Assembly: GCA_027922465.2 (NCBI GenBank)
Contig: BQMF02000014.1
Location: 806,001 to 870,000, forward strand
Source of the DNA: Turritopsis dohrnii
Taxonomy: Eukaryota; Cnidaria; Hydrozoa; Anthoathecata; Oceaniidae
Direction: 5' to 3'
DNA: 64,000 bases
Numbering within the stretch: the stretch's first letter is position 1; the number at the start of each line of letters is the position of its first letter. The position numbers were made by a program, and so were the translations under genes. This document shows positions 42,332 to 55,600 of this stretch, piece by piece. The notes under the pieces are model-generated. The model saw only the letters and a program-made list of their open reading frames with translations. It was not told the origin of the DNA and did not search any database.

Positions 42332-43459
42332 CTTAAGTGGAAGTGAACTTGCTTAAAACAGTTACATAGCGCAATGACTACTTAGAGCTTTAATTTGATC
42401 CACAATTTGATTATAAAATTTCTCCGAAACTTTACTTGTTCGTAATTTTCCTTAGTCCAAATGTTTGTCACATCGAAACTTTCTGCCCTGTCTCCATAGT
42501 TGTTTCAAATTTCTGTTCAGGTAATTTTTTGAACTTTTGAAAAATGGTTGCGTCATCATTAGCTATTAGTGTTGCGTTAAGAAAAACAAGCAGTGAGTTT
42601 TGGGTGCATAACCAAAACACAACAATTTAGTATTGTTAATTGAAATAAATTGGGAGTATCAATGTCATATTATTCGTCGTGTCTTGAATCCAAATTCCGA
42701 CAAAATGTCACCACGGACGGTATATCGATAAGGCAAGAAACCCTGGGTACGAGGTTGACAAAGCTCACGAGTTAGTAAAGAACAGAAGTCGATCGAAAAT
42801 TTCAAATTTCGAGAAATACCATCGGATAAAAAAAACAAAACAAAAACAAACAAAAAACATCAAGGCTGTTGATGATGAAGGAAATAATTCTTAGGAAAGC
42901 TACGCGAGAAAGAACGTGTATAGTTAGGCTAATTTTTTAAGAATGAAGATGTACCTTTATCTATCGAAGTACAACAAGAAAAGGTTTTGTATTTTATCAA
43001 GAGAACTTATAAATAAGAATTTCTCGACATCTGATTGGGTGAGTCGGATATGACCATTACTTGTTCGTAAACATCTCTACCAACAACAACCACTACAAGT
43101 ACAAACTGGATGAATTCTATTTAATTCAAGGATTTTTTTTGACAGATAGATGTAAAGTTCGCATTTCAAGGCTAGGAAAAGTTGTTGTTTTGAACAATTG
43201 TTCAGCAAATCCTCTTATCTAGTACCCGGCGTGATTTGATATTTTCACCGCGCTGTTGGTATTTTGAAATGCAAAAATCCCTGGGTTTGAGGTTGCTGAT
43301 TGGTGGCAAAGCAAAACATAATATTAAATTGCAAATCTGCGTTAATTGTGGCGGACATTTATTTTAAATATATTTATCAATTCTTCATTTTCATTAAATA
43401 AAAAAATATAAAAAAAACTTGAGCAGGATAAAACGAAATGGCGCAACGGCATGAGTTAT

Positions 43460-43615
43460 GTGCGTGGGCCCCCATCATTTGTCACAACAGTTACGTTTTC
43501 AGCGCCCCGTTCTTAATTTGCAATCAAAAGCAGAAAACTCTGTCATCTGTTTTGCATTCATTTTGCTGAGTGCAGCGTCCTTTTAAACATTCCAAGCAAG
43601 GTAAAAAAATTTTTT
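43460..43615 (+). repeat. Direct repeat pair, unit 2
   Basis: Second copy of the 41440-41610 block. The similarity ends shortly after CATTCCAAGCAAGGTA. Confidence 0.85.
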
Positions 43616-44967
43616 TTCATCCACCCCATTTCTCCATAAAATTTGAGCTGCTGTTTCATATTAGGAATGCTTTTCAATTTCTAAATTTTGCACTTGATGT
43701 TCGAGTTATTCACGAAAAGGGCCCGAGTGACTATGATAAAATAAAACGTGCTCGATTCGACGATTTCTTTTTTCTTTTTTTTGCCTTTTTGATTTGATTT
43801 TTTGTTCCCTAATTAATAGCAAGTAGAAGTGAACCAAACATAAATAATTTCATGTGCCAAAAGAACCTATTATACAGTTTGTGTGTTTCTCTTTGTGTGT
43901 GCTTGTAGAAGTATGATTTCTGTCTATTTTCTGAATAATTTGTTTTTTATTAAGCAACTTTGTATTAAATTTCAATCCATCCTCTTATTTTACAATAAAA
44001 AACACTTTTCATAAAAATATCCCACTGAAAAATTCATCAGATTTCCTTTTTTAGTCAGCAACAAAATTCATATATTTGCGCAAAAAGTTTCCTTTTTTGC
44101 CTTGTTGTTTTTTTTGTTTGTTTTTTTTAAAATGGGTTGCTTCCTGCAAGGCTGAAGCCACTACTAGGCAGAGAGCTACAAGATGAGAAAAGGAAGAACA
44201 GTTATAAACACAGATGAGAAAGATCAGAAAAAGAGTTAAAAAGACATGAGAAAGATGAGAAAAGGAAGAATAGTGAGTTATAAAGACAGAAGGTGGCAGT
44301 TAACCTTGTGTTACACAACAAAGTTAAAAAGACATTTTTTCTTTAACATGACTGATCTCATGACTTATTACGATTTTACTTTTTCTAAAGAATGAATACA
44401 ATGTCAACAAACCCTCCATCTGTCTCTTCAACAAAAAAGGAAGAAGGAATAATAGATTTCTTTTGATTTATGTTGTACAGTTCATCATACTTTTTGATTG
44501 TTTTATAATCTATTATATGTATGATGAAACATCTAGTGTTTTAAAGCACATAAGTGTTTTAAAGAAATGAAACATAAAGATGTCTGTTTCTTATTGTTAA
44601 TTGCTTTAGGTATCATAATCATTCAGTTTCTATATATATTTAATATATTCTTTAACCCATTCCCCCATATAAAAGTGAAGTATTTTCAATTGAAGATACT
44701 GACATTAGGTAAAAATAACTTGCGTGTCGTAAAACGCACTCCTAAAATTTCCTATTATCATCGTACCTCACCAGTGCAACCACATGTTCGAAATTTACGC
44801 GTATGATCTGATATTTTACGTGATTGGAAAATATACCTCCTTTTGTGAAAACGAAATAAGTAATACCATTGGGTTATAATCTTTGTTTGAAAGGTACTTG
44901 CCCACTGGGTATACGCTCAGGCCAAACAAGACATATATAAGGGGATATTGACTCGTGCGGTTAAATG

Positions 44968-45078
44968 TACTCCTAGGACTTTTTACTGTGGAGGAGTGTG
45001 ATTATTAGAAACGTACACACTATTTCAATAAAAATGCTCTACATCACAGTGTTTTTTGACAATTTTGACCATTGGGCA
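44968..45078. mobile_element. Short hairpin MITE copy 11, upstream of MVP
   Basis: GGACTTTTTACTGTGGAGGA at the left and GACAATTTTGACCATTGGG at the right. Ends about 145 bp before the MVP start codon. A loose CCCACTGGGTATAC end lies at 44901. Confidence 0.75.
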
Positions 45079-45224
45079 GGGATTTTTCCAAGCACTGTTG
45101 GGTTATATACATCATGTACTAGAGCATCTTTTGCGGTTCGAATCATCTACATTTTCTATATACATACACACTGATAGTTTCCCAGTAAATCAACACAGAT
45201 AATTTTTCTATTCAAATTTGTAGC

Positions 45225-48200
45225 ATGGCTGATCGAAGACCTATTAAACCAAGTGGTGGCTCGGAAGAATCCAGCATCTTTCGTATCCCACCCTACTACT
45301 ACATTCACATTTTGGACCAGAACACCAATGTCACAAGAGTTGAGGTCGGTCCTAAAACATACATTCGTCAAGATAATGAGAAGGTGGTATATGGTCCTAA
45401 TCAGATGATAACAGTACCACCTAGGCATTACTGTGTAATTGAAAATCCTGTTTCAACTGATGCTGATGGTAGGGTTGTTTTTGACGAGAATGGACAGGCC
45501 AAACTTAAGCATGCGGATCTGGTAAGTTCAATGTAAAACAACTAAATATTTTTATTGATTTGTTGTTGAAGTTCAAATTTTAGCCATCATTGACTGAGTT
45601 GCTTGTCTGGTTTTGCTTCTCCAATTTTTGTTAGAATTTTTATTTATTCTGAGCACTTAATTGATTTACTGGATTTGTTTTAATGGGAGAAGAAAGTAAA
45701 TAAAAAAGGACAGCAAGTTAGAAGAAAATTTGATGTTTGAATGTTTTTACTTCTTTATAGGATATTCGTCTTGCACAAGATCCATTTCCATTGTACCCTG
45801 GTGAAGTTTTGAAGCAAGCAAAGACACCATTGACTGTTGTCCATGCAAATTCAGCACTCCGATTACGAGCCATTCTCGACTTTACTCAGGACAGTGGGAA
45901 AAACATGATTGCCGGTGATGAATGGCTATTCGAAGGACCTGGCACTTACATTCCACGAAAAGAGGTTGAAGTTTTAGAAACTATCCGAGCTGTAATTATC
46001 AAACCTAACCAAGCAATTAAATTAAGAGCCAGGAAAGAAACCAAGGTAATTCCTTATGACTATCAAACTGTTCACGAAGTGAATGCTTCTATCTTGTTAT
46101 TGATAAAACTTATCTCTTTGCTGCCATTATTGTCACTTAGTTTCATGTAAATGAATCATCTGAGAAATGAGAAATTTTTCTAGCTTTTTATAACGAATGT
46201 CATGTTTTTTCCTCATCCCTTTCTAAAGCTGACTTCAGAGACATCATTCTCAAACTATTTCATTTAGTGGTGATTATGTATCTTAAATGTCTATGAAATG
46301 GATACTGAATATCCATCTGTAGAATTTCCATGAAAGTTTACGAGAATGTTATTGTTTTTAGGATCGTGAAGGTACTGACCGTGTTACTGGTGAAGAATGG
46401 ATTGTAAAGAAAACTGGAGCATATTTACCAGGAGCTTATGAAGAAGTTGTTGCTATTGTTGATGCATATGTTCTCACGGAAAAGGTTGACCAAACATATT
46501 AGTTGATTGCACTTTGTAATTTGTAATGTTGATTTGTCACAAGTATGGCGTTCTACTAAATACAACTGGAACTATTTGTTTTGAAATGTTGCATCTTGCC
46601 ATGGAAATAGAATATGTTCACCTATGTCAGTCAATAATATAATGTGGGATTTTGCTTGTAATAGTTTATTCAGAGCAAATACGAAATGAACACTGCTGTT
46701 GACGTTATAAAATTGCACATTCAAAAAACTTTAAACTTTTGTTACTCTGTAATTATTAATGAAAATAAACTAAAACTTTGCTCATTGTCTTTTATTCATT
46801 GACAATATTTTCTGACATTGATTCTCCTTTAATAAAGCAATTAAAAATGAATATTTTAATTTCATTTTATATGATCTTTTTTATCACAGAATGCTTTGCA
46901 TATGCGTGCTACTCGAACTTTCACAGATGACAAGAAGAAGTTACGTAAAAATGGAGAGGAGTGGCTTATCACATTTAAAGATACGGAAACTCATATTCCT
47001 AATGTTTATGAAGAGGTACGCAATTTTAAGTTTCTCTTATGTGAAAGCAAATAAATGATGCTATTATTGAGACCAAAGCAAGGATTTCTCAACTCGATGG
47101 GACTAGATTTTTTTTCCGAATAGATTTTAAATTTTTTTGATGAATTGAAAAGAGTGTCCAAACTTTTTTTGATGTCTTTTCTCTCCAAAGTTTTGAAAGG
47201 ATCGACAGATTTACACATACGATGTCATCTACAGTATTAAACTACTTTAAGATTTATAATTTGCTGTTATAAGAGATGTGATATTTGAAGCGAAAGAATG
47301 GACAACAGTTGATGATAAAAAAATGGACGCAGAAATCTTAAGAAATGATGGACTTTGTGAATTCTAGAGTTTTTGATTTGTTATCCTGACATCAAATATT
47401 GTTTGTAGGTCATAGATGTTGTAAAGATCACAACACTGAATAACAGGCATTATTGTGTTATTTTTGATCCAGTCGGAGAAGATGGAAAACCGCAACTTGG
47501 TCAAAAAAAATTGGTCAAGGTAATGAAATTATATTGTTTTTTTTTGGATTTTTTTTGTGAATGCTTTTGAAAAATGAATTCATTATAATAGTGTTACCCA
47601 AGAATTTCACCTTTAGAATTAACATTTTGCTTTCAAAGAAAGTAAATAAGCCATTATCATCTTTTTATTTAAGGGAGAAAAATCGTTTTTCTTACAACCT
47701 GGAGAGAGACTTGAAAAGGGAATCCAAGATGTTTATGTTCTTGCCGAAGATGAAGGTCTAATTTTAAAGGCAACTGAAGAGTTTACGGATGGTAAAAACC
47801 AACGTGCTCCAGGTGATCGGTGGATGATACGTGGGCCATGTGAATATGTCCCGCCTGTTGAAGTGGAAGTAGCAAACTTTCGAAAGGCCATCCCTCTTGA
47901 TGCTAACGAAGGTGTTTATGTTCGAAATATTAAGACTGGACAAGTGCGTGCTGTAATTGGATGCACATACATGTTAAATCAAGACGAAGAACTATGGCAG
48001 AAAGATCTCCCACCTGTGGTTGAAGACCTTCTTAGTCAAAACAAAGATCCTTTAGCTGATCGTAGCGACAGAAAGGCGGTTGAAAAAACTAAAGTGAGAG
48101 ATCGAACTAAGGTGGTTGTTTACAGAGTTCCCCACAATGCGGCTGTGCAAATATATGATTACAAAGACAAAAAAGCAAGGTAGATTAAGTATTTATTAGT

Positions 48201-51200
48201 TGATTAAATTATTGTCATAGTGTATGGAATGGAAAGGCAAGGGGTCAATCAGTACGACAAACCAACATAGTTAATGATCAAACATTAAACAGAACAAAAG
48301 TGACTCACTATGATTATATGCATGGTAATTGTCATGTTATAAGCTTGGAGACAATAAAACAAGAAGATGGGAACTTGGATGGTGCTTTCAATTGATACTT
48401 ATTAATCTTTCAACAATGATGCATAAGAACTGTGTAACTGAATAGTATCAATCAGGGCAAATATACATAATACAAATTGAAGGGGGTAATATAGGTAGTA
48501 ATTAACAAACGGCATGCAATCAAGAAGAACAATAGTCACTGTGACTGAAAAAATTAAATAAATACAAAAATACATAGATACGAAAGGCCTGGTAACCCAC
48601 TGAAACAAAAAATCTCAAGGATGAGGTGGGTGGCCTAAAGGTATGGAACATTTGTGAGCTGAGCTGATAGACCATGAGGTCTATGTATTAAACTCTAATT
48701 TGCCCAAGCAGCATGGTGAACTGTGCACAACCCAAAATCAGCCAATAAACATTAGCTGTAGCTGCCATTACAACTTTGAATGCTGGAAGTTGAACATCAT
48801 TATGTTTTAATTTGTTTGATATCTTTCCATCTGTACAATAGTGACTCAAAACACTTATGGTCACCAATTTCATGACAGCAGTCCTCCCAAAGCAGCAGTA
48901 TCTTTAGAGCCACAATGTTTGGGAACAAAGTTGCGTGGTTTTTACAATTGTAATGTCATCTATGCAATGTGCAATAATACCATAATAAGCATGTTGACAA
49001 TTTTGTTTTATTGTTCTAGGGTAATTTTTGGCCCTGATCTGGTCATGCTGGGCCCAGATGAACAATTTACTGTTCTGAGTATTTCTGGTGGTAAGCCGAA
49101 ACGACCAAACGTAATCAAAGCCTTATGTTTGCTGTTGGGTCCTGATTTTTGTACTGATATTGTAGTGGTAGAAACAGCTGACCATGCAAGATTGTCATTG
49201 CAGTTATCCTATAATTGGTAACGTCTTGAATTTTGTCCTAGCTATTATGTGATTATTTCGTGTTTTTGGAAGATGATTGATTGATTAGAATATCATATCT
49301 TTTTAAAGGAATTTCACTTGTGAGAAAGATGACGCTGCTGGTGCCAGGTTGTTTTCTGTTCCAGATTTTATTGGTGATGCATGCAAAGCCATTGCGTCAA
49401 GAATACGTGGTGCAGTTGCCAGCGTAAAGTTTGATGATTTCCATAAAAATTCAGCAAAGATTATTCGCTCTTCAGTTTTTGGGTTGGATGAAAAGACAAA
49501 GGTCCGTGAAAAGTTTACATTCCCAGCAAATAATTTAAACATTACCAGTGTTGATATACAGTCAGTGGAGCCTGTTGATCAACGTACAAGAGATGCTTTA
49601 CAGAAATCTGTCCAGTTGGCCATTGAGATCACCACAGCATCTCAAGAAGCGTCTGCTAAGTATGTTAGTTTTTCTTTACAGTGAAATAGATCTGCACATA
49701 CTTTTTATTTGTTAATGGTTCTTTCTAAGTGAGAAAAGTTTTGCATGCTTCTTTAATAATATAGACATGAAGCTGACAGACTCGAACAAGAAGCCAGGGG
49801 TCGTCTGGAAAGGCAAAAAATTCAGGATGAGGCTGAGGCTGAAAAAGCTCGACGTGAATTGTTGGAATTACAAGCTCTTAGTGCAGCTGTTGAGTCTACT
49901 GGTCAGGCTAAAGCAGAAGCACAGTCTCGTGCAGAGGCTGCACGAATTGAGGGTGAAGCTGCTGTGCAACAAGCCCAACTCAAGGCTGAAGCGTCGAGTA
50001 TCGAAGCGGTAATGTTACTTTTTTTACTACACTTTCTTAAAACTAAAAGAAATTGTCAACAAATTTGTTTGTTTTAAATCCTTAGGATTCTGAGTTGAAA
50101 CGTTTAACTGCAGCTCGAACTGCTGAGACTAAGTACATCAAGGAGCAAAACGATCTCGAAATTGCTAAGACTCGTGAGCTGGCTGAAATTAATTCGGGTA
50201 AATTCAAGCAGATGGTTGATGCAATTGGTGCTGGCACAATCCAGGCAATTGCAACAGCAGGACCAGAGATGCAGGTATGTGAAACTATCATATACTTACG
50301 TAAATAAAAATAATGTAGCAGATTGCTTTAGTCTGTTCCAATGATATTATTGATACTGCTTCAATTTCTTCTTTTGCCTTGCGAAATTTTATTTCGTGGG
50401 TTATGTTTGAGCTAATGAATACAGAAATGGACTGTTAGCAAGAGCTTCTTATTTCCGGGATAAATTTAAGAAAATTGAGCTTCCGGAAAATAGTGGTTTT
50501 TCTACAAAAAAAGTCTTTGAAACCTTTCTGTTCACATATACTTGAGGATGTATTTTGGTTTTGGTTTGCCTCGCAACGCTTGTAGAAATCAGTTGAATGA
50601 TCAGTTATAATGTGACACTCTCAAAGAACAATGGAGAATAAAAGAAAATAGTTTAAGGGTTTCAAGAAATCGAAAAAGGTTAAAACTTACTTAAACAATA
50701 GCAGTTTCAATGCAGGACATGTTTAAACTGTGAAAACACATTTTAGCCCTTAGGTCTTTATGTTTTCTGTTGTGCATGTGAACACAGCTTCAGAGTTATC
50801 AGGCAGTTTAGAGTCTTGCCTTAAATAACAAATTTAGAGTAAATTTAGGTGTATATGTAAATCTGGAAAATTATTCAGTCAAATTATTTTATTAAATATT
50901 TATTAAATACCGTATGAAGAAAAACACCCTAGAATATTTAGGATAAGATATAAGAATGATAACACAATGAAATTTATGGTATTTTTTATTATGTACTGTG
51001 GTTTCTTTGCCCCTTTTTTGAAAATAAAGACGAGTTTATCAACACAGTCACCATGGTGGAAGAATTACATTCACTGGTGGCAATTTACTCTTTATTTTTG
51101 GGAATGTATGAGGTCATTCAACTGAATAAATCCTACTCAAACTTATGTTTTAAGGTGAAGTTGCTTAAATCTCTTGGTCTGCAATCGACATTGATCACTG

Positions 51201-51310
51201 ATGGTTCATCCCCAATAAACCTTTTCAACACAGCTCAAGGCCTTGTTGGTGCTCTTGAACCACCCAGTCGCAAAAGGAAAGGCAGCGATGCATCATCGGA
51301 TTTTGAATGA
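45225..51310 (+). CDS. MVP: Major vault protein, complete gene
   Basis: Shell protein of the cytoplasmic vault ribonucleoprotein particle. Eleven coding exons with consistent phases: 45225-45521, 45761-46045, 46362-46484, 46890-47015, 47409-47519, 47674-48179, 49020-49217, 49309-49659, 49765-50008, 50086-50274 and 51155-51310. The product is 861 aa; the human protein is 893. It starts after a TTGTAG acceptor, so a 5' UTR intron is likely. The N-terminus has [18 protein letters not shown], then the repeated MVP structural repeats ([29 protein letters not shown]). The shoulder domain follows ([20 protein letters not shown]). Then comes a long Ala/Glu/Gln/Arg-rich coiled coil (about 665-790), and the cap end [20 protein letters not shown]. 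No lesion seen; the gene appears intact. Confidence 0.97.
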
Positions 51311-52679
51311 AACAAGAGCATAATATTTTGAATTTTCTTTCTATAAGTTCTTTTTTCACTCATTTTTTTTATTTTTCATAATGAGCATTATTGTCGCACC
51401 CTTCATTGTCCGTGAAATGTTTCAAAAACTTTCTTTGATTTTGAAGTTTTTAGGTTGAAAAGTAATGCTGACTCGAAAAGATTGTGTATTTTGTTCATGA
51501 ATGGAACATTCTTGAATAATTTCTTAATTTTGAGTACAAAAGCAAACACAACAAACAAGATTTGATTAGTCTTCTGTTAGTCTTAATTCATTCCTTTATT
51601 GAAAAAAGCTGAAACGTTATCTGAGAATGTTTGACTTGCTAGCCATGCATTGCAAACAGTTGTATTTTTCTTAAGGTTTAATTTCTGTTGTATTTTTATT
51701 ATTTTCTACTTGATTAGGTGTAGTTATATCTATTTGATTCTTTTTTCTATGTTAAAAAAAAACATTTTATAGTAATTATTGAGAGACATTTTCATTACAA
51801 TGTCTGTGTAATCATTCTATCAGTGCAGAAGTGGGTTTGTTTGGGCGTGGAAAAGATGATACAGTCAAATTTCGTGTTTAAGAACACCTAAAGAAAAATC
51901 TACGAGCTTATTTCCCTACTGCGATTGTTTACATGCAAAGTTGTCTGTATAAAATGGCTACCTACTTACATTATCACTTGTTTAAGGTCACTCTAGGGTT
52001 TGCTATACACAGATTCGACTGTAACGGTGTAGCACAATTTTTATAGGAATAGAAAAACAGTGTTGGTTGATTTTTCGCGAGCACAACATTAATTTTTATT
52101 ATAAATCTCCTTTGTAATTTATTTATAACAATAATCATGACAATGAAATTCAATTGCATTTTCTTCTGACCCATATTTTGTTTGGATTCTGTTCAAACAT
52201 GTAAAATTTTCTTATTTTTTTTATTTTTATTTTTCTCATTGTGGTAGGTTAATGGTTTTATTCATTTTGATCTTACAGTTTGATAAAATCCCTAAATTAA
52301 GAATTCATTGTGTTTTTCTAATGCAAAAGGTGCCATGCCAAATTATCTTATTGTAATTTTCTAAATTAGGGAAATTTAGATTTTTGTTGGGTCAAATTGA
52401 ATTTGTAGATCTGAATTTTCCACAGCTCCCATATATTAGACCTTAAGTGATATAATGTCAAATCAGAGGTCTTATTGAATTCATCTTGACCAAACAGAAG
52501 AAATATGATAGATCCAGGATCCTTATAGATTTTGCATAGGGTGGGATTTGAATGTATAAGAGAGATTCAAGTTCAATAGTGACATATATTCTTGTCCTAG
52601 TGAACTTAGCTGTTACATCTTTACTGTTATCAAAGTAATTGATCATATTGATGTTGTTTGTTTTCATTCAGAATTGAAT
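51311..52679. other. MVP 3' UTR and intergenic spacer to AGL
   Basis: AT-rich, no gene recognised. The AGL start exon is preceded by a TTTCATTCAG acceptor at 52671, so an AGL 5' UTR exon should lie in this spacer. Confidence 0.5.
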
Positions 52680-55600
52680 ATGTCTCAGACAAGAATCTTA
52701 AAGTTAGAAAAAGATGTTGACTACGATGGTATGTTATTTCGTGTGGATACAGGTAAGAGAAGTTGCCCTCCAACTTTTCCGTTTCATATTTGATGGCAGC
52801 GTATAGACCATTGTCATCAATTGAGTTTTTAATGGCTAAAGTTGTATATTAATGAAAGTCAATTATTGCAATTATCATATAATCTTATAGTAGCAAGTGT
52901 GCATACCACTTTCATTTTAGAGAGTGATATATTTAGTTTTAGTTTACGTTCAACGTCTTCTTAGTAGTGGGTAAAACCATGTAGAGGCGAGAGCATTTTT
53001 TTACGATTATTATATAGTAGCATGTGCCGTGACCTCAGTTTTTTTTATGATCATGGGGGAATCATTACATTGCATCCCAATCGAGCCCTACGTTTTTAGG
53101 GAAATATCTAGAGAACCAATAGGGATAGCTGACGTTTTTTGGGGTCGGCAATACGGGTGATGGGGTGACACAACATTTAGGCCAAAATTTTATTTGGTAC
53201 TGCGCCTATGACGTCATCAAAATCTTTGATCAACGATATGTCAGTTGTAGCGAAACAACCCCATACATTTTTTTGATCAGTTTTTTCAGCTCTACAACAT
53301 GGGTACATTTTCAGTTTACAATTTGATGATTTAATTTTTAGTCATGGGGTTTGCAAATGGGAAAGGCAATATGACACATCCTTTTCGAAGTCAAAAAATC
53401 TTTACCTGGGTTACTAGTTGTAATATATATAATAGCAAGATGTCCTTACAGACAGTTATTCCTACAAATAACTGTTAGATTTCTGAACGAATTCAGAACT
53501 AGACCTGCAATTATAGGCTATCTGTTTACGAACACTTCCCTAAAGCTTCATCAGAGGTTAATTAACACATTAAAGACCTTGTAAAAACCAATCAAAGAGT
53601 TGTCTCAACGTAAAAATTAGTTAGACTGCACCCTTCTGTAGATATTTTCAAAAATTGGTTTGGAGAATATGAATAAAAAAACCCAAGAAGAACATGGACA
53701 AGTTCTAAAATCTTATCAGAGTATTATTTTGGTGTCTTTGTTTTCCTTTATTATATATATTTATTTATTCATTATTTTTTGTTTGTGCAAATCATTTTTG
53801 ATAAGTGTTGTTGAAACAATACAATTTTAAATTGATAAATAGAGCATTTGTTTTTGTGTTAACTGTTCACAAAAATTGAAACTTAAAGATTATTTTTTTC
53901 CCAACATTGATTATTATGACTTGGAGCAACGTAATTTCAGTCTGATAAATAGCTGCTTCCTGAGTGTAGATTTGTGGACAAAAAGGCAAATAAAAATCAG
54001 GAAAAATTACCTCAATTGGAAACATCAGAATGGCAGACATTCCAGAATAAGTGGCACGTTGTCTAGCCTCAGTAAGCAATATTAAAGATCTAAAACAAAA
54101 CACTCTTTGTTTTCGAAAAAAAAATTTTTTTAAAGATAATCTTAGTAAACAGACAACTTTGTTCGCTAATATAATGGACCAAAGCTTACTGTTACAGTCT
54201 TGATAAGCGTTCTGGTGTGGCCCTTATACGCAGATATGACCTTTATCTACTTTCTCAAGATGCGCTTCCCATCTACGTTACACCCACCAGTTGGTACAGA
54301 TGAAAATTTCTCAGTGTGAATTTCTGTTTACCGTTTTTCATTAGGGACTGGTGTAAAAAAGCACATACTATGAACAGTTACACTGTACCCTTGCAATTCA
54401 TTTCTCATATCTTTCTTCTTCAATTCTTATTGATTATAATGGTAAATAATCTTTTTTGTTTTAAAAAGTAGCAATTGTATATTAACTGGAGGGAAGCATT
54501 AGGGAGAGTAATATAATATGGTGTTGGGTTTACATGAATAAACTGTAACCTTGAGCTTTTCGTTACTTCAATTATCTGGTTTGTATCAAAACACAAGTTT
54601 TCGTCTTTCTTAGGTTGGAAAATACGTTTCACTTTGGATGGAAATCTGAAAAGTGGAAAGTGTAAACTTTACTGTGATCATCCTCTTAAGCGTGAGGCTA
54701 AAGTTGTAGCCCACAAATTCAATGAATTGCAATGGCTTAATCCCAATAACTGCACATATGACCTTACAGATCAATATGCAGAAGTACTAATTATTGAAGC
54801 TGGTGTTTTTAAATTCTATCTGTTCTGTGATGACGAAAACAAAAAACTCTGTAGTGGATCCTTTCTTGTTAATCCAGAGTTATCAATTCCTGGTGGTCAT
54901 CTGCACCTCGACAGTATCGTACTGCAGACAGTATTGGTAAAATGTCTTGGACCATTGTCTGAGTGGAGGTCAAGATTAGAAGTGTCCCATCAAACAGGCT
55001 ATAACATGTTACATTTTACACCTATCCAAGAATTAGGTGAATCAAATTCCTCGTATTCAATCAGGAACCACTTAAGATTCGATACCAGGCTGTCAGATTC
55101 TGAAACCTCTGTTAATGAAAACTCTCTTGAAAAGATTATTTCCAATATGCGAAGTGAATGGGGTACTCTCTCCATTATTGATATTGTGTTAAATCATGCG
55201 GCAAATGATAGCGATTGGATTCTTGAACACCCTGAATGTGCTCACAATTTGCAGAATTCATGTCATTTTAAGCCAGCTTTCTTGGTTGATCGTATGCTTT
55301 GGTATTTTAATAAAGAGATCATGATTGGTCTATGGGAGACCATGGAAATATTTCCTGAAATTACCTCTGAAAACCATTTGAACATGATAGCTAAAGTCTT
55401 GAGGTATATAGTTTTATACATTGAAATTGGTAAACATGAGGGTTTTTTTTAATTGTACATAATTGTCTAAAAACTTAAATATATATTTAAAATTAACATC
55501 CCTAAAGGACATAAATTTAAGCATAAAGTTTTATAATAGTTATAAAGTTTGTTTATGTTATGTTAATAACTAAAGAATGAAATTAGATAAAAGACGTTAT

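Larger units (their letters stand above)
38257..44967. other. Intergenic, repeats and one possible exon
   Basis: Two hairpin MITEs (38717-38822 and 39118-39236), one dispersed repeat copy (39824-40040), a direct repeat pair (41440-41610 and 43460-43615), a possible minus-strand exon (42112-42331), and otherwise AT-rich sequence. No complete host gene recognised. Confidence 0.45.
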
